Assembly (NCBI GenBank): GCA_903920145.1
Contig: CAIXKV010000087.1
Span: 1-49,687 of the forward strand
Length of the DNA stretch: 49,687 bases
Reading direction: 5' to 3'
Source of the DNA: an uncultured Rhodospirillales bacterium
GTDB taxonomy: Bacteria > Pseudomonadota > Alphaproteobacteria > Azospirillales > Azospirillaceae
Under the pieces are notes generated by a model. The model was not told the DNA's origin. It made no database searches and was given only the letters and a program-made list of their open reading frames with translations. Each line of letters begins with the position of its first letter. Positions within the stretch are counted from its first letter, which is position 1. The translations under genes were made by a program, and so were the position numbers. This document shows, one piece after another, positions 14,939 to 23,023 of the stretch.

Positions 14939-15559
14939 TTAGTGGCCACCGGACCCGGCAGATGGCGCCGGCAGCGGAAGCGGGGGCAGTGGTGTTGCCA
15001 AAGACCCGGACGACATGGCACCGGGCGGCATCTGAATGATGATTGGCGCCTGGGATTGTGGCGCCGACAGTTGGGCGGGCTCGGACTTCAAAGAGGTGAG
15101 TCCACTCACCAGACCACCGATCGTAATGCCCATAATAGCCAGCCCAACCGCCAAACCGCCGACCAGTCCTCCCACCAAATACAAATTGATGCCCTTGCGG
15201 GTTGGCATATCGGTTAACAGCGTGTGCAACTGACCATTGAATTGGTCCACCGCTTCGGTCATGCGATCAATCTTTGCTTCCAGACGCTCCATCCGGCGAT
15301 CAGCTAGAATCATCCATTCTTCGGTGGGGCTGAAAGACCGGCCTTCGCCGGACGGGGAAGCAAAAGCGCCGCCAGACCCGCGCCCCTGATCACGGTCATA
15401 CTCGTGATAACGGTCGCGATCGGAGTCATGATCATAGTCATAGTCATGATCGTGGCGGGCATGGTCGGGATCGTGCTGATCATCAACAGCAACCTCGACC
15501 TCCATGGGAATCGCCACCGGACGCCCCTGCCGTATCTTGGAAGGCCCTTCAGCCATGGC
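14939..15559 (-). CDS. Membrane-anchored protein with Asp/His/Tyr-rich low-complexity N-terminus
   Basis: This 206-residue protein begins MAEGPSKIRQGRPVAIP, with GGAGAGGCGG upstream of ATG 15559. The N-terminal third contains a repetitive segment of alternating His, Asp, Tyr and Arg (HDHDYDYDHDSDRDRYHEYD, about residues 38-60). A helix with coiled-coil character follows (MERLEAKIDRMTEAVDQF), then one glycine-rich hydrophobic stretch (LYLVGGLVGGLAVGLAIMGI) and a proline/serine tail. It is likely a single-pass inner-membrane protein. I recognise no domain. The longer open frame up to 15925 runs through an intergenic repeat and is not credible. A metal-binding role for the His/Asp tract is a guess. 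Confidence 0.7.
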   Translation of the reverse strand, partial: AMAEGPSKIRQGRPVAIPMEVEVAVDDQHDPDHARHDHDYDYDHDSDRDRYHEYDRDQGRGSGGAFASPSGEGRSFSPTEEWMILADRRMERLEAKIDRMTEAVDQFNGQLHTLLTDMPTRKGINLYLVGGLVGGLAVGLAIMGITIGGLVSGLTSLKSEPAQLSAPQSQAPIIIQMPPGAMSSGSLATPLPPLPLPAPSAGSGGH

Positions 15560-15639
15560 GCCGCCTCTCCATTCCACGTCTTTTGGTGATGCCCCTTGTC
15601 GCACATCACTCTGCCAACCGCAACGAGACGTCATGCCAT

Positions 15640-15768
15640 CGGGCCTTGATGGTGACTCATCAAGGCTGCCCTCAGACGCCGGGCGGGCGCATCCGCGCCC
15701 CCTAGAGTCCACACATTGGGGCTTCGCGCGCATGAGCGCACGGAGACGTCGTCGTAGCCCGGCACCGA
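15640..15768. repeat. Interspersed intergenic repeat, copy A
   Basis: It starts with the stem-loop GCCTTGATG/CATCAAGGC and continues CAGACGCCGGGCGGGCGCAT, then a GCTTCGCGCGCATG segment. Compared with copy B, 18 extra bases (about 15702-15719) split it, and the stop of the ribbon-helix-helix gene lies in that insert. Related copies lie near 17852, 32040, 40660 and 40810. Confidence 0.7.
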
Positions 15769-16004
15769 AGCACGAACACCCGCAGCGCACTGGACAAATT
15801 GCCGGTGCGGTCGCGGTCGACGGCTTCGACCAACGCGTTGATGGAACAGCCACGTTCGGCGGCAACGGCCCGTAACGCCTCCCAGAACGCCGCTTCCAGG
15901 GAAACGCTGGTGGAATGACCGGCAATCAGCACCGAACGCTTACGCATGGCGCTGGGATCACCCGACTGGGATTCAGGGTGCTGGCTGGTCGGGTGATCCC
16001 TCAT
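15702..16004 (-). CDS. Ribbon-helix-helix domain protein (RHH_4 type)
   Basis: This small protein of up to 100 residues has a core RKRSVLIAGHSTSVSLEAAF followed by WEALRAVAAERG and SINALVEAVD, which matches the RHH_4 ribbon-helix-helix family, and NLSSALRVFVL, the usual family ending. The last 20 or so residues (RCRATTTSPCAHARE...) are encoded by intergenic repeat A, so the normal stop seems to have been replaced by repeat sequence. The start may be ATG 16004 or ATG 15947 (MRKRSV). It is probably a DNA-binding regulator of unknown target. It lies 21 bases after grpE on the same strand. Confidence 0.75.
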   Translation of the reverse strand: MRDHPTSQHPESQSGDPSAMRKRSVLIAGHSTSVSLEAAFWEALRAVAAERGCSINALVEAVDRDRTGNLSSALRVFVLRCRATTTSPCAHAREAPMCGL

Positions 16005-16025
16005 GCCCGCTTGGCTCTTCCGATG

Positions 16026-16679
16026 TCACGCCTTGGTGTCGATGTGCGCCTGAGCCGCAGAATCTTCATGGCCACGCTTGGCCACCCCGACCATGGCTTC
16101 CCGCAACAAGCGGCCATGGATTGTGTAACCAGCCTGTAGCACCTGAACCACGGTCCCGGCGGGCCGTCCGGTGTTTTCGACTTCGAACATCACTTGATGG
16201 AAATTGGGGTCAAAGGTCTCGCCCAAGGGCTCGATCTTACGAATGCCCACCCGCTCAAAAGCGGCGGCCAACTGACGCTCGGTGGCTTCGACGCCGACCG
16301 CTAAATTTTTCAGAACGTCGTCGCCTTCACGGGCTTCGACTGGCGCGGCTTCCAACGCCCGGCGCAGATTATCGGCAACCGGCAACAGGTCTTTGGCAAA
16401 ATTCGAAACGGCGTATTTCGACACATCTTCCCGCTCGCGCTGGGCCCGGCGACGCACATTCTCGACCTCGGCCAAAGCCCGCAATAATTGGTCTTTCAAG
16501 GTCGAGACTTCCTGTTCGAGAGTCTGGCTCTGGCTTGCAGCGGACTTGGCGGCGGGTTCAGCGGACTCGCCGGAGGGTGCCGACACCGGCTCGGCCTCGG
16601 TGGCCGGCGAAATGGCCTCGGCTTCCTGGGGGGTCGGAGCCTGTTCGGTCGGGGCGGGCTTATTCAACGGATCACTCAT
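16026..16679 (-). CDS. grpE: Nucleotide exchange factor GrpE
   Basis: This 217-residue protein has a disordered Pro/Glu/Ala-rich N-terminus (to about residue 50), then a long coiled-coil dimerisation helix (LEQEVSTLKDQLLRALAEVE) with the family motif NVRRRAQREREDVSKYA, and a C-terminal β domain containing GETFDPNFHQVMFEVE and VVQVLQAGYTIHGRLLREA. It releases ADP from DnaK. It follows hrcA by 32 bases on the same strand, the typical hrcA-grpE order; dnaK and dnaJ are not in the window. Confidence 0.97.
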   Translation of the reverse strand: MSDPLNKPAPTEQAPTPQEAEAISPATEAEPVSAPSGESAEPAAKSAASQSQTLEQEVSTLKDQLLRALAEVENVRRRAQREREDVSKYAVSNFAKDLLPVADNLRRALEAAPVEAREGDDVLKNLAVGVEATERQLAAAFERVGIRKIEPLGETFDPNFHQVMFEVENTGRPAGTVVQVLQAGYTIHGRLLREAMVGVAKRGHEDSAAQAHIDTKA

Positions 16680-16711
16680 GGGAAAGTCTCTCCTGGGGTC
16701 GGTCGTCGGGT

Positions 16712-17749
16712 TCAGCCGAGCAATCGGCCAATCACCTTGGCGGTATAGTCGACAAGGGGAATGATATGGGCATAATTGATCCGGGTTGGGCCAATCACGC
16801 CAATCGCTCCGATAATCTGTTCTTTGCTGTTCATATATGGCGAGACGACCATGGAACAGCCGCTATGCTGAAAAAGCGGATTTTCGGAGCCAATAAAAAT
16901 CTGTACGCCAGCCCCGCGCCCGGTTTCCTCCAACAGCGTCGCCATCGCCTCGCGGGTCTCCAGCACTTCGAACAGGGCGCGGATTCGTTCTAAGTCCGAC
17001 AGCGCGGTTACATCGTCCAACAGTTTGGCCTGGCCGCGCACGATCAACTGACCAGTACCGCGCCTCCCACCGGCCCAGGTCGCAAGACCAGCGCCAACCA
17101 CTTTGGACGACAACTCGTCTAACTCACTACGCTGCTCCTCGATCTCAAGCAGCACATCGCGGCGGGCTTCTTCGAGAGTCCGGCCCACGAGACGAGCGTT
17201 CAGGAAATTGGTGGCCATGGCTAGGGTCGCCGCCGGCACCCCCAACGGAACTTCGATCACCCGATTTTCAACCAAACCATCTTCGGTGACCAACACCACC
17301 AGCGCCCGCCCCTGCCCCAGATTGACGAATTCGATATGGCGCAAGGGCCGGTCGGTTTTGGGCGCTACCACCAGCCCTGCACAACTAGACAGGCCGGATA
17401 ATAGGCGGCTGGCTTCGCCCAACACCTCGGGCAATGACCGGCCACTAGCGGCACAGCGGCTTTCGATGGTCTCGCGCTCGTCTTCGCTCAACGCTCCAAT
17501 TTCCAGCAGGCCATGCACGAACAGGCGTAACCCGACCTCGGTGGGAATCCGGCCCGCAGAAGTGTGGGGCGCGTAGAGCAACCCCTGCTCTTCCAACTGA
17601 GCCATAACATTACGCACAGTTGCCGGTGACACGGTCTGCCCCAACCGACGAGCGATCGTGCGCGACCCAACCGGCTCGCCGGTGGTCACATAAGCATCCA
17701 CGATCTGCCGGAAAATCTCCCGCGAACGCTGGTTCAGTTCGGAAATCAT
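16712..17749 (-). CDS. hrcA: Heat-inducible transcription repressor HrcA
   Basis: This protein has about 345 residues. The N-terminal winged helix shows LNQRSREIFRQIVDAYVTTG and GSRTIARRLGQTVSPATVRN. The GAF-like domain and the dimerisation region follow (LVGRTLEEARRDVLLEIEE, LFQHSGCSMVVSPYM, IGAIGVIGPTRINYAHIIPL). The family represses groE and dnaK operons through CIRCE and depends on GroEL. I chose ATG 17749 (MISELNQ) as the conventional start; the frame is open to 17827. I did not find a CIRCE inverted repeat immediately upstream. Confidence 0.95.
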   Translation of the reverse strand: MISELNQRSREIFRQIVDAYVTTGEPVGSRTIARRLGQTVSPATVRNVMAQLEEQGLLYAPHTSAGRIPTEVGLRLFVHGLLEIGALSEDERETIESRCAASGRSLPEVLGEASRLLSGLSSCAGLVVAPKTDRPLRHIEFVNLGQGRALVVLVTEDGLVENRVIEVPLGVPAATLAMATNFLNARLVGRTLEEARRDVLLEIEEQRSELDELSSKVVGAGLATWAGGRRGTGQLIVRGQAKLLDDVTALSDLERIRALFEVLETREAMATLLEETGRGAGVQIFIGSENPLFQHSGCSMVVSPYMNSKEQIIGAIGVIGPTRINYAHIIPLVDYTAKVIGRLLG

Positions 17750-17851
17750 GATCGAGAGCGCCTTTGGGCGAACGGTGCGGCTGGGAATGTAAGGAACTCC
17801 GACGCCGTATTCAATCCGGTAGCGCAACGCCGGGGCCGGACCATAATATCA

Positions 17852-17965
17852 TACCCTCGAGCCTTGATGGTGACTCATCAAGGCTGCCCTCAGACGCCGG
17901 GCGGGCGCATCCGCGCCCTTGGCTTCGCGCGCATGGGCGCGCGGGGCCGCGCCCCCTATGGCGGT
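17852..17965. repeat. Interspersed intergenic repeat, copy B
   Basis: Same sequence as copy A without the 18-bp insert: stem-loop GCCTTGATG...CATCAAGGC at 17861-17884, CAGACGCCGGGCGGGCGCAT, and a GC-rich GCTTCGCGCGCATGGGCGCG hairpin. It lies between hrcA and the secreted nuclease and reaches the nuclease stop codon. Confidence 0.75.
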
Positions 17966-18864
17966 GGCGATAGTGGTGAGGGTAACGATGATGGCGACAG
18001 TGACGACGGATCCGGTTCGGGCTCGGAGGACGTCGGCGCAATCGCCTCGGCCCCCCGTTCGACCTGTTCGGGCATAGAAATCTCAATCTCCGAGCCGCCA
18101 TGGCGAAACACCCAGCCCCGGACCCGCAGCACCCGGCCCTGAAGCTGGCGGGGATCACCATACAGTTGCCGAAATGACTTTACGCTCCGCCGCAACACCC
18201 GCACAGAAAAATCGGTCCGCCAGTTCGCCCCGAAGTTAAGATAGATCTGCCCTTTACTGAGACTGACACTGACAACCCGCCCCTCCACCACCTGAAAACT
18301 GTCCAGGTCGTGGGGGCCCAAGGCGTTGGAGTCGCGAACGGCGTAGAACCGATTGTCCCAAATACCACGCCGAGCCTCGCGGGCAGTCTGCTCCATCGCG
18401 TACATCTCGGTGCCCAGTTCCCGCAGGTCGGGCGCAACCATCACCCGAGCCCACCCCAAACTGAGCATTTCCCCTTGCAGCCACAGACCATCATCGCGGA
18501 CCAATTGCGCCAGCAAACGGTCATGGCGGTCCTGTCGGGGGCCTGCCACATAAAGCGTGACACTCCGCCCCATGACCAACCGTTCCAGCGCCGCTTTGGC
18601 ATCGGCGGCCAAAGGCCAAGCATGAGGGCGGGCGCGGCTCTGGACGATACGAGGGGCCTGGATGCCGGACAACCGGAGCACCCGGCCATCACTGAGAATC
18701 ACGGTGTCGCCCGACATCACCGCCTTGACCACAGCGGTCCCCCCCAAAGGCAACCGCTGGGGACCGGCGGCCTGCGCGGAACTGACCCAAAGCGAACAGG
18801 CCAGCAAGAGCACCAGCCCGAACGGAACGCTCCGGCGGCTAGTCAAGGTCGGCGACCAGCGCAA
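17956..18864 (-). CDS. Secreted thermonuclease-family (SNase-like) protein
   Basis: This 302-residue protein has an N-terminal signal peptide (FGLVLLLACSLWVSSAQA, cleavage near AQA-AG). A staphylococcal-nuclease-like fold follows: VKAVMSGDTVILSDGRVLRL, SGIQAPRI, AKAALERLVMGRSVTLYVAG, DRHDRLLAQLV and YAMEQTAREARRGIWD. After it comes an OB-like segment (VVEGRVVSVSLSKGQIYLNFG) and a Ser/Pro/Glu-rich tail that ends at repeat B. The start is uncertain: TTG 18864 overlaps the end of the DUF3501 gene, and TTG 18846 would also give a signal peptide. Probable periplasmic or secreted nuclease; some catalytic Arg/Glu positions are not easily confirmed by eye. Confidence 0.8.
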   Translation of the reverse strand: MRWSPTLTSRRSVPFGLVLLLACSLWVSSAQAAGPQRLPLGGTAVVKAVMSGDTVILSDGRVLRLSGIQAPRIVQSRARPHAWPLAADAKAALERLVMGRSVTLYVAGPRQDRHDRLLAQLVRDDGLWLQGEMLSLGWARVMVAPDLRELGTEMYAMEQTAREARRGIWDNRFYAVRDSNALGPHDLDSFQVVEGRVVSVSLSKGQIYLNFGANWRTDFSVRVLRRSVKSFRQLYGDPRQLQGRVLRVRGWVFRHGGSEIEISMPEQVERGAEAIAPTSSEPEPDPSSLSPSSLPSPLSPPP

Positions 18865-19438
18865 CCCGCATGGCCTCTGGCATCACCGCCATGTGGCCAT
18901 AATTCGGGTGATTGACCCCCACGACCACCCGCTGCCCGGAGGTTTTGAACAGCGCCCGCTGAGTCGGTGTGAACGGAAAATGAATGAACTGGACCGCCGA
19001 GGCTTTTCCTGAAGCGTTGGTTCGTTCCAGATCGGACTCGGGACACCCGACGACCGTCTCGCCGCCAAAATCAATGGCCATCCGGGTCTCGACGCCGCCC
19101 ACCGAGCGGAGAATCGCATCCCGCCGCACCGGATCATCGATTTCAAACATCACAGTGGCCACCAATTCCTGACCATCGGGAATCAGGGGATTATACGCGG
19201 CCAACTCATCGGCAATCTGAGCCTCGCCGCCGCGTTCAATTCGCAGCATCTCGTGAATCTGGAACCACATGGTGTCACGATTCTCGAAGTAGAAGGTCAT
19301 CACCGGACCCACCGCCAATCGCCGCAGCGCCTTGATCTCGATCAGCGCCCGCCGTTTAGCCGCTCGGACCTTCTCATACTCGGCCATGTCGAGAATATCA
19401 TCCCGAGTGATTCGACGCGTCCCGGATATCACGGTCAT
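18839..19438 (-). CDS. DUF3501 family protein
   Basis: This is a 199-residue protein beginning MTVISGTRRITRDDILDMAEYEKVR and containing VGPVMTFYFENRDTMWFQIHEMLRIER, given here in parts: YFENRDTMWFQIHEML. It also has AYNPLIPDGQELVATVMFEI and RALFKTSGQRVVVGVNHPNY. These are hallmarks of DUF3501, which nearly always travels with rubrerythrin and an HdrD/GlpC-like Fe-S protein. ATG 19438 has GAGGA upstream; the frame open to 19603 overlaps the previous gene and is rejected. A role in peroxide or redox stress is inferred from the gene group. Confidence 0.92.
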   Translation of the reverse strand: MTVISGTRRITRDDILDMAEYEKVRAAKRRALIEIKALRRLAVGPVMTFYFENRDTMWFQIHEMLRIERGGEAQIADELAAYNPLIPDGQELVATVMFEIDDPVRRDAILRSVGGVETRMAIDFGGETVVGCPESDLERTNASGKASAVQFIHFPFTPTQRALFKTSGQRVVVGVNHPNYGHMAVMPEAMRVALVADLD

Positions 19439-19473
19439 GATCCTGGTCCTCACAGTCCTTCGTTCCGGCAACC

Positions 19474-20835
19474 CTACCCGATGCCGACATCCAAGCCATA
19501 GGCCTGCGCCAAAATCTGAATCGGATGGAGGGCTTCGGGCGGCACCTGGGCGCCGTCGATGCGCTCCATCCCCTGGAGAATATGCGTCCCGGCCAACGGA
19601 CACTCGGAGACGACATGGGCCTTCCCGGCAGCGGCGGCCTGTTGGGCTGTGGGGGCACCAACCTTAAGCGCGGTTTCGAAATGGTCCTTACCCAGCCCCC
19701 AAGACCCGCCGTGCCCCGAGCAGCGCTCGATCACCTTCAGGTCCAATCCGGGAATCTGGCGCAACATTTCGACGGCCTTTCGCCCCATATTTTGGGCACG
19801 GGCGTGACATGCGATATGGACGGTTACGCCGCCTTCAACGGGAGCAAGACCAGGAGTCAGCCCCTCTTTACGGGCGATATCCACCATATATTCGCTTATA
19901 TCATAGGTTGCAGCGGCTAGCTTCGCTACGACTGGGAAATCGGGAGATGTCCGGGGGACCAGCAACGGCCACTCGCTTTTCAGCATCAGGGCGCAACTGG
20001 GAACCAGCGCCACCACGTCGTGGCCGGCATCAATCAAGGGCTCCAGCGCCCGCGCCACACGACCGGCGCTGGCCACCACCGCTTCCAGATTGCCTTGCTC
20101 CAATTGGGGCATGCCGCAGCAACCTGGATAGCATTCAGTCACGGCAACGCCGTTGCGGGCCAGCACGGCACGAGCCGCCATACCGATCGCCGGATTGTTG
20201 TAATTAACAAAACAGGTGGCAAAAATCGCCGCCTTGCGACCAAAGGCCGGGGCCTGAATATCGGCGAAAGCCGACTCGGCCTTTGCCCGCACCATGAAGG
20301 TCCGACCATGGAATTTGGGGACCGCCGCATCCCGGTGCACCCCCAGAACCCGCTCCATCACCGGACGAGTCAGCTCGTTACGTCGATCGGTCGCCCAGTT
20401 GGCCACCGGCGCCGCCAACCCGGCCAAACGGCCATTGCGATCCGTCTGGTTGAGTGCGCGGGCCGCACGGGGAACCAACCCCTTGCGAAACTCGACCGCC
20501 CGATAGCGCACCATCAGATGGGGAAAATCCAGATTGAACTCGTGGGGCGGCACATAGGGACACTTGGTCATATAGCACATGTCGCACAGTGTGCAGTCAT
20601 CAACCACGGATTTAAACCCAGCCGAAGGCACTTCATCCAATGTTTCGGATGGTGTTTGATCAATCAGGGTGAAGAGCTTGGGGAAACTGTCGCACAGATT
20701 AAAACAACGACGGCAGCCATGGCAGATATCAAAAACCCGCCGCAACTCGACGTCTAATTTAACCTCGTCATAAAAATCCGGGTTTTGCCAATCAACGGGA
20801 TGGCGAGTCGGAGCTTCCAAACTGCCTTCACGCAT
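19474..20835 (-). CDS. HdrD/GlpC-like iron-sulfur oxidoreductase subunit
   Basis: The protein has 453 residues. The N-terminal region has two [4Fe-4S] ferredoxin-type clusters: CHGCRRCFNLCDSFPK near residue 38 and CTLCDMCYMTKCPY near residue 82. The C-terminal half has two CCG-type cysteine-rich domains (ECYPGCCGMPQLEQGN, and HIACHARAQNMGRK with ERCSGHGGSWG, the last lacking the paired CC). These domains bind clusters in heterodisulfide-reductase and glycerol-3-phosphate dehydrogenase subunits. It likely passes electrons in the rubrerythrin/DUF3501 system, whose genes flank it on the same strand; the physiological partner is unknown. Confidence 0.92.
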   Translation of the reverse strand: MREGSLEAPTRHPVDWQNPDFYDEVKLDVELRRVFDICHGCRRCFNLCDSFPKLFTLIDQTPSETLDEVPSAGFKSVVDDCTLCDMCYMTKCPYVPPHEFNLDFPHLMVRYRAVEFRKGLVPRAARALNQTDRNGRLAGLAAPVANWATDRRNELTRPVMERVLGVHRDAAVPKFHGRTFMVRAKAESAFADIQAPAFGRKAAIFATCFVNYNNPAIGMAARAVLARNGVAVTECYPGCCGMPQLEQGNLEAVVASAGRVARALEPLIDAGHDVVALVPSCALMLKSEWPLLVPRTSPDFPVVAKLAAATYDISEYMVDIARKEGLTPGLAPVEGGVTVHIACHARAQNMGRKAVEMLRQIPGLDLKVIERCSGHGGSWGLGKDHFETALKVGAPTAQQAAAAGKAHVVSECPLAGTHILQGMERIDGAQVPPEALHPIQILAQAYGLDVGIG

Positions 20836-20926
20836 AGTGTCGTCTCCGGTTTAATGTTAAAATAAGGACTCTAACTTCATGGAATTCAAAGAGTTCAAAG
20901 GATCGAGCCGGGGTCTCGAACCATAA

Positions 20927-20962
20927 CCTCTGGTCTGCAAGATCGCCTTCACAGACCAGAGG
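20927..20962 (-). terminator. Stem-loop after rubrerythrin gene
   Basis: Perfect 11-bp stem CCTCTGGTCTG with its complement (20927-20937 and 20952-20962) just past the rubrerythrin stop, without a strong T run. It may be a partial terminator or an mRNA-stabilising hairpin, which would make rubrerythrin the more abundant product of the cluster. Confidence 0.5.
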
Positions 20963-20982
20963 TCTTTGTGCGGCCCGGAGCT

Positions 20983-21399
20983 TTAGGTCAAGCTATCCAG
21001 TGCCTTTTGGAACCGTCCGGCATGAGACTTCTCGGCCTTGGCCAAGGTCTCGAACCAATCGGCGATTTCCCCGAATCCTTCTTCGCGCGCCGTCCGAGCC
21101 ATCCCCGGATACATGTCGGTATATTCGTGGGTCTCGCCCGCGATGGCGGCCTTCAGATTCAGATTGGTCGGGCCGATGGGTTCGCCCGTGGCGGGGTCTC
21201 CAACCTCTTCTAGAAACTCAAGATGACCATGAGCATGGCCGGTCTCGCCTTCAGCGGTCGAGCGGAACACCGCCGCGACGTCGTTGTAGCCTTCGATATC
21301 CGCTTTCTGTGCGAAATACAGATAGCGGCGATTGGCCTGGCTCTCACCGGCGAAAGCCGCCTTCAGATTATCTTCGGTCTTGGAGCCCTTCAACGCCAT
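20983..21399 (-). CDS. Rubrerythrin family protein
   Basis: This 138-residue four-helix diiron protein has SKTEDNLKAAFAGESQANRR with E and the YLYFAQKADIEG helix, then AEGETGHAHGHLEFLEE (ExxH) and a second pair in KAAIAGETHEYTDMYPGMA and ETLAKAEKSHAGRF. It is short because the C-terminal rubredoxin domain is missing, as in the alphaproteobacterial erythrin-like forms. It reduces peroxide or handles iron. It sits between irr and the Fe-S gene on one strand, which fits iron or peroxide control. Confidence 0.93.
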   Translation of the reverse strand: MALKGSKTEDNLKAAFAGESQANRRYLYFAQKADIEGYNDVAAVFRSTAEGETGHAHGHLEFLEEVGDPATGEPIGPTNLNLKAAIAGETHEYTDMYPGMARTAREEGFGEIADWFETLAKAEKSHAGRFQKALDSLT

Positions 21400-21603
21400 G
21401 ACATCACTCCCTCTTCAGCGGTTGGTTCAGGGATGGCCGCAACAGGAGACGCTGGCAGAGGGAGGCGCAGATTGGGTTGGGGGACAACGACTCGACAACC
21501 ACCCATCGGCGATTCCATACCTTGCCCACCAGTCCACCACACCTTGCTCTCATCTTACCATAGGGCCGGCTGTTCGGGTCAAGTCATCTGGATATATTCC
21601 AAA

Positions 21604-22068
21604 CTACCGACCAACCACCCCGCCTTCGCCCTCGGCAGTCCCAGCTTCACCCGGAGCATCTGCCAGTCGAATGATCACATCGACTCGCGTCACCCGCGTC
21701 CCTGCCGGTGGCTGGGGCAGCGCCTCTACGACAATCTGGCTGCCCGGTACATCCGCCAACCATCCTGACGCCTCATGAAAGAAGTGATGATGTAGTGTAC
21801 TGTTTGTATCAAAATAAGAGCGGCCAGCGTCAACCACGACTTCACGCAACAGGCCCGCATCGGTGAGCTGATGAAGAGTATTATAAATTGTTGCCAGCGA
21901 GACTTTCAAGTCATCGGCCATGGCTTCGGCATGCAGTTGCTCGGCGGTGACATGCCGGTCCCCGCTATCGAACAACAGCCGAGCCAAACCAACCCGCTGC
22001 CGAGTTGGCCGCAGTCCCGAGCGGGTCAAAAGATCAAGCGCACGCTTGAATGGGCGAATGCTGGTCAT
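21604..22068 (-). CDS. irr: Iron response regulator Irr (Fur family)
   Basis: This is a 154-residue Fur-family protein. The winged-helix domain reads SGLRPTRQRVGLARLLFDSG, DRHVTAEQLHAEA and VSLATIYNTLHQLTDAGLLRE, followed by the Irr-type SYFDTNSTLHHHFF with three consecutive histidines. In alphaproteobacteria Irr senses heme or iron status and controls heme synthesis and iron storage. The N-terminal heme-regulatory Cys-Pro motif of the Bradyrhizobium protein is absent. ATG 22068 (MTSIRPFKRAL) is the natural start; the upstream extension to 22239 is not credible. The next gene downstream is rubrerythrin, a plausible target. Confidence 0.9.
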   Translation of the reverse strand: MTSIRPFKRALDLLTRSGLRPTRQRVGLARLLFDSGDRHVTAEQLHAEAMADDLKVSLATIYNTLHQLTDAGLLREVVVDAGRSYFDTNSTLHHHFFHEASGWLADVPGSQIVVEALPQPPAGTRVTRVDVIIRLADAPGEAGTAEGEGGVVGR

Positions 22069-22298
22069 GGCCGAACCTCGGCTAAGAAAGCCCCAGGCCC
22101 CACCCCCACAAGCCATCGACAGCCGCGAAGACAAAGCCGACGGAAAGAATGGTAGCGCGTTCCTCGCCCTGGGAAACACCACGTTTCGGAACTCAACAGG
22201 AAAAGCCGGACAAACCAACGCCGACCGGACGACCCGCATGGGCCCCCCGATCGGCGGGTTTAAAACCGTCCTGGTGATCCACCGATGGCGCGAACGCC

Positions 22299-22757
22299 TT
22301 AGTGGATATCGATCACCACACGACGATTGGCCTGCTCGGCGACGTGGTCGCCGGTCTTCACCGCCAACTGGGTCTCGCCGACGCCAGCGGTGGTCAGAGC
22401 ACCGGCAGGCACGCCAGCCCGCACCAGGGCATGGGCCACCGCAGTCGCGCGGCGCTCGGACAGGCGCAGATTGGCCTTACCCTTGCCGACGGTGTCGGTG
22501 TACCCCGTGACCTTAACGGCCGCGCCACCCTTTTGATAGGCGTCAGCCGCTTCATGAATAGTCTTCAGGTCAGCATGCGACAGGTTGGCGCTGCCAGACC
22601 GGAACGGAATGGTGAACGTGACCGGCGCAAACACGGTTGCCGGTGCAATCGTTCCCTTCCACGGAACTTCCACATAGGCCGGCGGAGCCGGGGGTTGTGA
22701 ACAGGCAGACAGGGCCAGCAGGCCGAGTGCCGCTACGGACAACTTGGAAAACTTCAT
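22299..22757 (-). CDS. OmpA-family lipoprotein
   Basis: This is a 152-residue precursor with a lipoprotein signal (LGLLALSAC, Cys near residue 19). The rest is an OmpA-C-like peptidoglycan-binding domain: FTIPFRSGSANLSHADLKTI, then VKVTGYTDTVG, NLRLSERRATAVAHALV and EQANRRVVIDIH. It would sit in the outer membrane facing the periplasm and bind peptidoglycan, like small Pal or OmpA relatives. It does not neighbour tol genes, so I do not call it Pal. Confidence 0.9.
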   Translation of the reverse strand: MKFSKLSVAALGLLALSACSQPPAPPAYVEVPWKGTIAPATVFAPVTFTIPFRSGSANLSHADLKTIHEAADAYQKGGAAVKVTGYTDTVGKGKANLRLSERRATAVAHALVRAGVPAGALTTAGVGETQLAVKTGDHVAEQANRRVVIDIH

Positions 22758-23023
22758 AGTCGATGTCTCTCCCTACCTGCTACGGACGAATGGGTATGAT
22801 CTCATAGCATAGCTAATCTATCCTACCGATCGTTACAATCAAAAGCCAAATCGAGAGGTCTTGACGGCATCGGCTTTTCACCAGGAAGCTGTGGCATTAT
22901 TGCCAGGCAGGATCCGTCGACGAGAGCCAGAGTCAATCGACGGCTTTACACCCGGATGAGTGCGGGTGCGCCCACCCGGCATCTGAGGACGGCCTCAGTG
23001 TTTCACCATCAAGGCCTGAAACT

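Noticed and set aside
17750-17850. CIRCE element upstream of hrcA
   Set aside because: No TTAGCACTC/GAGTGCTAA inverted repeat is visible here.
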